DNA of 64,000 nucleotides. Origin: Kitagawia praeruptora. Its lineage: Eukaryota; Streptophyta; Magnoliopsida; Apiales; Apiaceae. The translations under genes were made by a program, and so were the position numbers. Location: contig CM075348.1 of the NCBI GenBank assembly GCA_037693485.1, forward strand, positions 8,538,501 to 8,602,500, read 5' to 3'. The notes beneath the pieces are model-generated. The model saw only the letters and a program-made list of their open reading frames with translations, ran no database searches and had not been told where the DNA came from. Below, piece after piece: positions 53,645 to 62,180 of the stretch. Positions within the stretch are counted from its first letter, which is position 1; each line of letters begins with the position of its first letter.

Positions 53645-56032
53645 TCAACTTCCAATGGTATGAGAAGGCGAGGCTACCTCTGTCCTCTCGCCACCTGCTT
53701 TCTTCTCGCCCTCAATCTTCAATCGTAGCTCCTCCTTGGCAGCAGCAATAAGCTCGGCATTGTCATTCTGGAATTTCAGCATGAAGGCAGGGGTGGAAGG
53801 TGCAAAGTGTACAGACCAGTTGTAACTCGGGTCGGCTGCTAGAAAATTGCGAAGGTAATCCAAGAATCCCGCATTATAGGCTTCACCCTGACTCTTCCTT
53901 GTCCCAGCCATAAGCGCTTCATTCTCGCTTTTGAGCTTAGCAATCTCGTCCTCGTACGATTGGGTGGCTTGGTCGAAATCGAATTTCGCCTTCTTAAAAG
54001 ACAGCTGGATCTGGTCAACATCTTCCTTCCTTGCTTTAATTTCATTATCAAGTTTTTTCTGAATTTCGCTCATTTTGGAGTTGTGGGAAGCAGCCTCGCC
54101 TTTGAGTTTCTTTAGAGATTTGTCTTGGTCTTTAATGGTGGCATTTTTCAGGGCGAGAACCTTTAAACCATGGTAGAATGCGTCTCCAAGTCCAACTTTA
54201 AAATTGAACTCTGCTTCTTCGTCAGTGCGATTCCTTAAAAGCTTAGCATCATTGTCAGAAAAATTTTCTGCAGCAACAGAGCCAAAAGTGGAAGTCACAG
54301 AATCTGAGGGCGATTCTTCAGCAGCGGACGGCTTGTGTTTTTTACTCTGCGGGTTCTTGGAAGTTTCACCTAAATCACGTTTTTTGTTTTTGAGTGCATT
54401 CTCACCTTGATTACTAATGGGAATATTTGGGCGAGATGGGTTTGCCAAGGTTGAAATTGAAGGGCGAGGTGGATTGATTGTTGCAGAAGGAGCTGGCTCA
54501 GCAAAAGGGTTTCGCCCAAAAGGAAGTCTCGACATTTGACCTGCACATAAAGTGGACAAGTTATTCATACAAATTCTAAAGATATACCAGTAAAAGTATA
54601 GCGATTAGAGTTCTAGGTATAGGGCGAGGTTGTGTTTGAAGGGCGAGGTACCTTTACCAGTAAGCCCTTCTATTTGTTTTTTACGAGTACTTCTTTTAGT
54701 TCCCCTTTCGAATTTAACGTATGGAATCTTTCCATAGCCCTCATTATAGAAACCATGGGTACGGAGGTTATCAGGTACCACTAAGACATCGAGATCTTTC
54801 TTTAACCTGGGAAGTTGAGAAATAGCCAAGGCTCTGGCTGCAGCATCGCCCGTTAATTTTGTCTGGGCGGGTTTGTCTACAGAATAAATAAAAATACTTA
54901 CAAGGGATTCGAGGACGAGATTTGAAGGACGAGATACTAATTTTTTAAGGACGAGATACTTAGAAGGGTGTAGATTGAATTGAGTTCTAATTCTTGGAAC
55001 GTCGTACATATAAAGAAAATCTTCTTTCCATATCTTCATGTTACTGGGGTTACCAGTAATAAAACCCTTCCTGTTATGACTCGGCCAAAAGGCGAGGTAG
55101 TAGAATCCCACGTCTTTCCCACATCGTCTTAAAGAAAAAAAATGACTCATCTCGGCCATGGTTGGGGCATCGTACCCTTCATTTCTGTACATGATGTACA
55201 GACCAATAGCTGCCCTATAGCTATTGGGGGACAATTGTACCGGGGCGATATTAAAATAAGTGATGATTTGGTGAAGGTAAGGATGCATAGGTGTTCCAAA
55301 GCCAAGCTCTATCAACTTGTTGGTTAGAACCATTCTCGGCGTTGGTAGCCCGTCGATATTGAAGATATGCATTCTCATAAAGGAGCGAGGTCGCAGCCAT
55401 TTTCCTTCCAGATTATAATACTCAATTAGAAACATAATTTCTTCTGAGGATATTTTTGAGGCGAGTCCTGCACAGGAGATTCTGTTCTGGTCGAACCTAT
55501 GTTTCATTCTGAGTGGTTCGCTAACATCATCTTCAAAATCAAGGTCGAGGTCGTTTACACGGACGGGTTGTTTGTATGGATTGTTGGGAGGAGAAGGTAA
55601 TTCCATTGCATAACGAACAGGCGAGACGGATAATACTTCGTCTGCGTTCTCAATGTCAGCATCCTCAAAGTCAATATTATCTTCATCCTGACTGGAGGTC
55701 CCGTCCTCTTTTGAGTTCTCGCCTTCATCATTATTTTCTTCGTCCCTCGCTTCGTCGAGTATTTTTCTAAATTTTGCCAGGTCTTTGCCATGACCCTTTC
55801 TAGAGGGACCAGGCTCTTGAGGATCTAAGGCGGCGAAAAAGCCATATAAATCATCCTCCCCCTCACCCGTGTCGCCTAAATCTTGAGCATGATAGACGCT
55901 GGCTAAATCGTCAGCAACATCATCCACGTGGAGGCTATCAGAAATAGAGATAATATCGTCCTGATTATCAAGAGAGTTCAAGGTCGAGGGCGACATTGAC
56001 CCGGAATCGGAAGAATGATCCTCTCTTGACAT
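53645..56032 (-). CDS. Antisense accessory protein of Tat element (gypsy-type transposon domain), 758 aa
   Basis: Two exons: 56032-54652 (1381 nt) and 54540-53645 (896 nt). They join in phase 1 (AAAG|GT CAA ATG, giving KGQMSRLPFG) across a 111-bp GT-AG intron, totalling 2277 nt. The acidic Ser/Asp/Glu-rich N-terminus (1-190) is followed by a conserved core at about 243-340 (FGTPMHPYLHQIITYF, QLSPNSYRAAIGLYI, FYYLAFWPSHN), which I recall as the plant 'putative gypsy type transposon' domain (PF04195). Exon 2 encodes a linker and a long coiled coil (about 590-670). The gene lies opposite to pol, like the antisense gene of maize Grande. Its role is unknown. The ORF is intact. Confidence 0.85.
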
Positions 56033-56420
56033 TTGTAAGAGAGGGCGAGGACTATGTTAAAAAAAAATTTTGTTGTTTCCTGAAGACAAAGGAATAAAGA
56101 AAAGAGTATGGTAGGGGTCCTCGCCCTCTTAGCTGAAAGCGGTCTTAAACGAAAGACTAGCGAGAACACGTTATCTATCCTAGGCGAGTTACTCTCATTG
56201 TAAGTTATTTTGAAAAGGTACAAATCAACAGAAAAGACTAGAAGAGGGAAAATACCTTGTTAAAAGAAGTCGCCCTTGGTTGTAGGATGTCGCCTAGAAG
56301 AATGGAAGAAATCGCCTACAGCAATTACAGACCTCGCCCTCCGGATTTTTACCAGCACTTTGTGAGCTTCTGAGGATAAACTTTGGGAATGAAGAAAAGT
56401 TTAAGGGGGTTTTATAGTAG
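56033..56420 (-). promoter_or_regulatory. Probable promoter and leader of the antisense gene
   Basis: The minus strand has CTATAAAACCC (TATAAA at 56416-56411), about 380 nt upstream of the ATG. Donor-like TTAACAAG|GTATTTT lies near 56257, and polypyrimidine AACATAG near 56052 is an acceptor candidate, giving a leader intron of about 200 bp. In the homologous gene at 62181 the acceptor TTGCAG abuts ATG. Here the matching bases read TTACAA, so that acceptor is lost. Confidence 0.5.
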
Positions 56421-56615
56421 TCGAGGAGAGAGAAAAATGTTACACGTGGCACCCTGTAATTGGGAGGAGAGGAACAGGGCTCGAGGTATGATTATTCAGT
56501 GGAAAAAATTTCTACGTATTTCTTTCTCAGGAATATTAATTCCTTTTAAGCTCGCTCTTTCGAGTGTAAATTTTTAAGGAATTTAGTTTCTCTTATAAAA
56601 TAATTATTACAAGAA

Positions 56616-56628
56616 ACTGGGGGGTAGT
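56616..56628 (+). other. Polypurine tract of Tat element
   Basis: ACTGGGGGGTAGT directly precedes the 3' LTR, as expected. It resembles the tract at 61123-61134 of the second element. Confidence 0.85.
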
Positions 56629-57320
56629 TGTTATACCCGAAAATAGTCTCGTCTATTTTCAGCTCGCTTTGGAGATCTCGCCCACATCTAAATGATCTCG
56701 TCCTTCTAAAACAGTTGGGCTTAATGCTATAATATCTCGCCCTTTATGGTAATGATCACCGAATTTTAAGATTATGGACTACAAATGGGGTCCTTGAACC
56801 AATTAGAGGCTAGATCTCGTCCTTTAAGGATAGATCTCGCCCTTTTCTAAAGGATCTCGCCCTTATTTCGGACTGCCTTACAGTTATTTTATCTCCGTAA
56901 TTCAAGGAAGGCGTTGACTCCGAAAATACCGGGTCAACAGCTTTTGACCATTACGTTCCGAGAAAATAGCTGGGCTTTAGGTCCATAATGACGATTACCA
57001 AAGGCGGTGGTTCTGATCCAATGGGCTTCCTAAATAAGGAAACCTAGCCCATTACGATTACTTGCTCCCCAAGAACTACGTTTGGCTTGATCCCTATAAA
57101 TAAGGGTACGTAGGCACATTGTATGGCACGAGGCAAACCCTTGCGAAAAAGAGAGAATTCAATATTCGATCTAAATTGCAATAATCACATCATACAATCT
57201 CAGCCATTCCCAAATCATAAACCCTAACCCTAATCATCCTACGCCAATCACCGCAATCAATCACCACCAAAATTTCAGCAGCCCTCCCCGAATTTGTTTT
57301 CCCAAATTCCTCCGTTAACA
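56629..57320 (+). repeat. 3' LTR of Tat element (692 bp)
   Basis: Identical to the 5' LTR except for four substitutions and a 2-bp insertion, and followed by the ATTTC target duplication. The TATA box copy is at about 57095-57103. Confidence 0.96.
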
Positions 57321-57325
57321 ATTTC

Positions 57326-58222
57326 CGCTAAAAGTACTCGTTGAATTATAAATCCTCTCCATCTAAATAATATTTTCTTCAAGTCAAATTTGTATTGTTT
57401 GTACATTTTAAAGGGTGATTTATTTGCAGGTTTGTAGATATATGAGTAACACTTTTGTTGTTATCCAAGTCATTTTTCATAGTCATTTATGAATGATACT
57501 TTCTTCTTCATTCTCATTTCTATATTTTATACGAGTATCAATTTTAAAATATGTGTCAGACCCGTAAATTGCTAGATAGCATCTATACAGGGATGTTTGT
57601 GTAAAATTATTTTTCAAAAAAATTGACTTATTTAAAATAATAAGTTAAGATTTCTAATTTTTTCTTAAAAATAAAATATTTTTTTTGTAACTTATGAAAT
57701 CTCAAACATACATTAAATATCTATATAAAAAAAATTTAAAATATGAAATTTTTACCGGACCCATAATCTAAATACAAAAACAAGTCAGAAGAAGTATGAT
57801 TACGGTTGATCATTTCAACACAAAATGAAAATTTTACCCAAATTGTTGGCAAATATTTGAAACTTTCTCATAATGCTCTATAATCAATCCTGAAATTAAT
57901 GATGATTCCGGTTGTCTTTCAAATACTACTCCCACTGATGAAACAGTCTCCAAGTTCTTAGTTCTTAAGAAAAAGATGTCACAACTTTTCAATAAATATT
58001 TGATAATTGACGCTCGTTGTAAATTTTATTATAATCATATTCATAAAAAAGATAAAAAAAAGACGTTCGACCTTTTTAATAAATTATCGACATTAGCGAG
58101 TCGAATTTGATGTATAAATTTGTGTAATATTCGGGTTTTTTTTCCCCTTGAAATTATGTATTTTCTGTTTTTTTTTGAAAGAATTATGTATTTCCTGTTG
58201 TAATTCTATGAAAATATGTGGA
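57326..58222. other. AT-rich spacer, nothing recognised
   Basis: No ORF, TIR or RNA gene could be supported between the Tat element and the TIR element at 58223. Confidence 0.5.
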
Positions 58223-59183
58223 ATTAGTAACTTGCAAGTAGGTCACGAAGTTAAAAAAATTTTCAATTACATCATAAAGTTACAATTAGCTTGCAATCAT
58301 AATACTAAGCTGAAAAAAATTTGCACAACCGTTAAATTATGTTGACTTTTAACAGTTCTCCGTTAAAAGACAACACATTTTGGGGTAGGTCACTGAACTA
58401 TGTGCTAATTTTCAGTTAGGTCACTGACTGAAAAAAAAATTAAATATTCAAAAAACATCTAATGAAATTATTATTTTTAAAAGATTAAGTTTTTTTAATT
58501 TAAATTGTAATCATTCAAAAAAAATTAATATTTAAAAAAATTACATTTTTGGTATCACTTATTAATATCGAAAAAGATGGCTCGGAAACTTGATATTTTT
58601 TTAAATATTTTTTTCTTTTACCGATTTACTAGCATATAAAATAAATGGATATGTTCAATTCTAAATTTAATTAAAATTATAAATTAAATAAATGGAAAAA
58701 GGGATATCTAAATATTTGTTCAATTGTATCGATTTATAAGCATATGGGTTAAAGCGGTATATACAAATTAAATTTAATTAAAGGGTAATTATTTGGAAAA
58801 AATGTGAACATTCGATTTTTTTTACCTTTTAAATTATCGAAAAAAAACTTGTTATCTTTTTGTTTACTTGTATTTATTTATAAGTATATGATTGAATTGG
58901 TATGCATAATTTTAAATTTTATTAAAGAAATAAAATCATTCGGAAAATATTTTAAAATTTAATCAATTAAAATTAAATTTAGCTAATGATCTGATTGAAA
59001 ATTTTTATCAAGTTTAGTGACCTACTTGCAAGTTTCATTGTGACATGTAGCATCTATGTCATCTTTCTGTTAGAATTTTTAACGGAACTAACGGCAGTTA
59101 CCAATTAATTTGCTAGTTTTTAAGTACTTCATTAGTTGATTGAAAGTTTTTTTAACTTCGTGACCTACTTGCAAGTTACTAAT
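58223..59183. mobile_element. TIR element with ~44-bp terminal inverted repeats (961 bp)
   Basis: The ends ATTAGTAACTTGCAAGTAGG and its inverted copy match over about 44 bp with one mismatch. Related words (TAGGTCACTGA, GACCTACTTGCAAGT) recur inside near 58385, 58425 and 59020, suggesting nested or foldback structure. No transposase is present. Beyond TA at both ends no target duplication was found, so a Mutator-like or Tc1/mariner origin is undecided. Confidence 0.65.
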
Positions 59184-59501
59184 GACTTAGTGACCAATTA
59201 GCTATTTTACCCGTACATTAAGATGGTTTGCGGTAAGACATTACCTTAAATATTATTCCCTCCGTTTCCGACTCGATTGTCATATTCAATTGTTAGTATT
59301 TTTCGAAATAGCATGTGTTTTTATTTGAGAAAAGGCCCCAATATCACAGTTTTAGAGTAATTGTTCCAAAATGTCACAACTCAAAATATTGGCCACAAAT
59401 ATCACTCTAACACACATTATTAACTAGCGTTCTGAGATTTTTTTTTTTTTTTCCTTTCAAACGCTGGATCAGCTAGCTGGTTGAACTTTGGGGGAGTGAA
59501 G

Positions 59502-59578
59502 ACACCACTTAAAGTGGTGTTTCGGGTCCGGTTCGGGGGATAGGGGAGGGGTGGGGGAGACGCCACTTTAAGTGGCGT
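59502..59578. repeat. Two related 19-nt perfect palindromes
   Basis: ACACCACTT-A-AAGTGGTGT (59502-59520) and ACGCCACTT-T-AAGTGGCGT (59560-59578) lie 58 bases apart in a G-rich stretch. They differ by a paired A/T to G/C change, so symmetry is preserved. No gene is nearby. Confidence 0.85.
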
Positions 59579-59639
59579 TAAGGGTGATTTACTTTTTTTT
59601 CTTCCTTATTGCTCTTCCTCTCCTTAATATATATTTACA

Positions 59640-60200
59640 AATAATATTAAAAATTAATAAATAAATGGTTAATTAAAATTGTATTTTTTAATTTTAAAAA
59701 ATACAATTTTAATTAATCTTGGGGGTTCAATAATTAAGTTCTGGGGTTCAACGTTTCCATTTTATGTTTTAGAAATATTTCAAATAAACTATATGCGAAC
59801 TTAGGATTTAAGGTTTAGGGTTTTACAACCCTAAACCCTAACTTATCATGATTTAAACGCATTAGCGTTTAAAGATCAGGCCGCCGGATGCAATTTTTAA
59901 TTAAAATTTTTAAATTAAAAAAAAACAATTTTAATTAAATTTAAGAATTCAACAATTAATTTTTGGAGTTCAACGTTTTCGTTTTGGGTTTTAAAAAAAT
60001 TCAGCACCGCAAATAAAACGTATACGAACTTAGGGTTAGGAAGCGTTTAAAAATCAGGCCGCCGGATTCAATTTTTTAATTTTATCTATATTCTCTCGGA
60101 GTTTCAACGGTTAACCTTTGGGGTTCAACAGTTCCATTTTGGGTTTTAAAAATATTTCGAACGACGAATAAACCGTATACAAACAAAAAAACAAAAACAA
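59640..60200. repeat. Degenerate tandem repeat (about three units of 155-220 bp)
   Basis: GGTTCAACGTTTCCATTTT-like words occur at about 59744, 59966 and 60121, and GCGTTTAAA(G/A)ATCAGGCCGC at about 59866 and 60042. Units are AT-rich and diverged. A short telomere-like AACCCTAAACCCTAA lies near 59830. Nothing coding is seen. Confidence 0.6.
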
Positions 60201-60255
60201 AAAAAACATATTATTTTTTTTTGTTTTTTAAATTTTGGATTTTAATGTTATTTGC

Positions 60256-61122
60256 TGTTGATGAGTGGATTTCGTAATCAACTTATGTGAGGTTTACAGG
60301 TAGTTGTATAGGCTAGCGATCAACTGTTCTACGAAAGGTTTGGGTTGTGTTTGTGGGGGTTGAGCTGAGCTCGAGGGTATCTCCAATAATCTCAGGTGCC
60401 TTTAGAGAAAACTAGAGAACTTAATGCGTCGTACCCTGAGGTGCCTACGTACCCTTGTATTTATAGGGATCAAGCTCACGTAGTTCTAGTATGATTTCGT
60501 CTCTTACTGGAATAGCTGCATTCGGTCATCTAATTCGTGTTGGACTCAGGTTCCTTTAGAGCCTTTCACGAACTAGTTTGGCTAAGTGGAGTAGAACTCG
60601 AGTTCGTACCCTACTTATGTTTCTCTTATTGGTTAGAGTTATTCTAGGATCATCTGCGCCCTAGAATCATACTCAGATACCAATTCGTTTATCTGTTCTA
60701 GATGGCTTCTAGAACTTTCTGTTGGCAACTCGTAGGATCCTGGTGCTCAGGAACCTACATTTCAGGAGCCTGTTTCTCAGGGACCTCCTTATTTCGGGAC
60801 ATATCACTTAGGAACCTCCCTTTTTGGTGTTAGTACCTGCACAAATAACAAACTAGTTAGACTGGATAACTTTTCATATGCTTTTATCATCTCTATGGCT
60901 GTTGTTATGCTAATTCGAACTCCTCGGCTGGGAGGAACCTGGTCTTCGAGTGTTCAGCTCAGCTTCCTGACCATTGGGGAACCTCCTGTTATTCGTACTT
61001 CTTTAGTCATTTCTTCTATTTGATCTTCCTGGCTCGTATTGGATCAATCTTCTAACTTGTATGGATCGGACCTTATTGATTAATGGGCCTAAATCTAGTC
61101 CATGGAGATTTTGGGCACAACA
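60256..61122 (-). repeat. 3' LTR of second Tat-type element (867 bp)
   Basis: It runs TGTTGATGAG to GGGCACAACA and is bordered by the PPT. The minus strand holds ATCCCTATAAATACAAGGG (60470-60452), matching the core promoter block of the first Tat element. GGAACCT and AGGTTCC-like words recur about ten times in U3 and just beyond it. Confidence 0.78.
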
Positions 61123-61134
61123 AGTACCCCCCGG
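61123..61134 (-). other. Polypurine tract of second Tat-type element
   Basis: The minus strand reads CCGGGGGGTACT immediately before the LTR start TGTTGTGCCC. Confidence 0.82.
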
Positions 61135-61627
61135 TTCCTTGAAATCATGTAATGTGAAAGGAACCTATTTTAATTCTTCGATCAAAGGTTTAATGTTAAC
61201 CCATCCTGGTAACTATATCTTGCTTCCGCATTGTATATCCAAGCCTATATGAGCTAACTCGGTATAGGAAACAGGACATAAAATATTTTCAGCTTGATAT
61301 AATCTTGAGTAAGCTTCCTTTGTATTAAGGAACCTGTTATCTCGCTATTTTCTTCTTTCTTGCTCCAGCTCTCGGAATCTACTTTATGCTTGCATTCAAC
61401 TTCTCAAGGAATCCAACTTGTCACTTAACTTCATGCCTCTTTAAATTTAATAAGTTAAAAGAGGATAATGGTTGGTTGTAGAAGATAATTCAAAATTTGA
61501 ATTAAACTTATCACTTACCAAAGCTGTAGTTAATGTGTGAGTTCCCAAGGTTTACACGCTTCTCACGCGTGTACCTCTTCGTTTTTACCGCTCCAGTAAT
61601 GTGCTGCCACGTGTATAGAGCTGTCTT

Positions 61628-62180
61628 GATTATATAAACAAATGAATGACTTCATCTTCATTTTTACCTTTACCAAATATTTTCTAAAACCCTTGGAGAG
61701 AAAAATAGGAGAAGTCCGACGGTCATCTGCTTAATCCAAACCTTCTATCGCCGTTTTCTTCAATCCAAGGTATGATTCTGAATTCTTTCTTTCTGTTTTC
61801 TCATAATCTCGATTGCATTTTTAACTATCTGATTACTTCGATCTTGCATGCTGTCTTTTATCTGATAAGTGTTTGTATATGGTTTTTATATGTCACACAC
61901 ACAACCATCCATAATACCTTCTCTACTGGTAGTTCCATCACCGATTTGTGGTTCCATCACTATGATTCTACTGAAAGCTTTTGACTGTTTGCTTGTCTTC
62001 TATCTTAATTTGTTTCGTATTCATGTCATATTTCATACCTATCTCTGTGAGTGTACACCCTCCATATAACTCTTAAAAAGAAACTTACTTGACATAATCA
62101 AAGTAGTTCAATCGTCTTAAAACCACAGGTCTCCCTTTAAGAATTCCAAAGTCTGACCTTTTTTCGTCTGTTTCTTGCAG
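61628..62180 (+). promoter_or_regulatory. TATA box, leader exon and leader intron of the antisense gene
   Basis: GATTATATAAACAAATG (about 61628-61644) is a strong TATA box. A leader exon to about 61769 ends CAATCCAAG|GTATGATT, and the intron ends TTTCTTGCAG at 62180, directly followed by the ATG. The gene thus has its own promoter inside the retroelement, opposite in direction to the LTR transcript. Confidence 0.7.

Larger units (their letters stand above)
45188..57320 (+). mobile_element. Intact-looking Ty3/Gypsy element, Tat lineage, with antisense gene
   Basis: A 12.1-kb element with 690/692-bp LTRs and a perfect 5-bp TSD, ATTTC, at 45183-45187 and 57321-57325. On the plus strand: LTR, PBS, a 72-codon ORF, a 2129-codon gag-pol, tandem hairpin array, PPT and LTR. 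On the minus strand, between pol and the 3' LTR, is a two-exon antisense gene. A second RNase H domain after the RT-linked one and a long 3' region with an antisense ORF are features of Tat-type elements such as Grande, Retand and Ogre. The LTRs differ by four substitutions and one 2-bp indel (about 99.4% identity), so it inserted recently. No disabling lesion was found in gag-pol. Confidence 0.95.

Noticed and set aside
54895..54930. Possible 26-bp intron (GTAAGT...TGTAG) in exon 1 of the antisense gene
   Set aside because: It is far shorter than the minimum plant intron, and the frame is open without removing it.
59255..59290. CCCTCCGTTTCC, a possible Stowaway end
   Set aside because: No inverted partner end was found within several hundred bases.
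61772..62069. Two short hydrophobic plus-strand ORFs
   Set aside because: They lie in the leader intron of the antisense gene, with no recognisable content.
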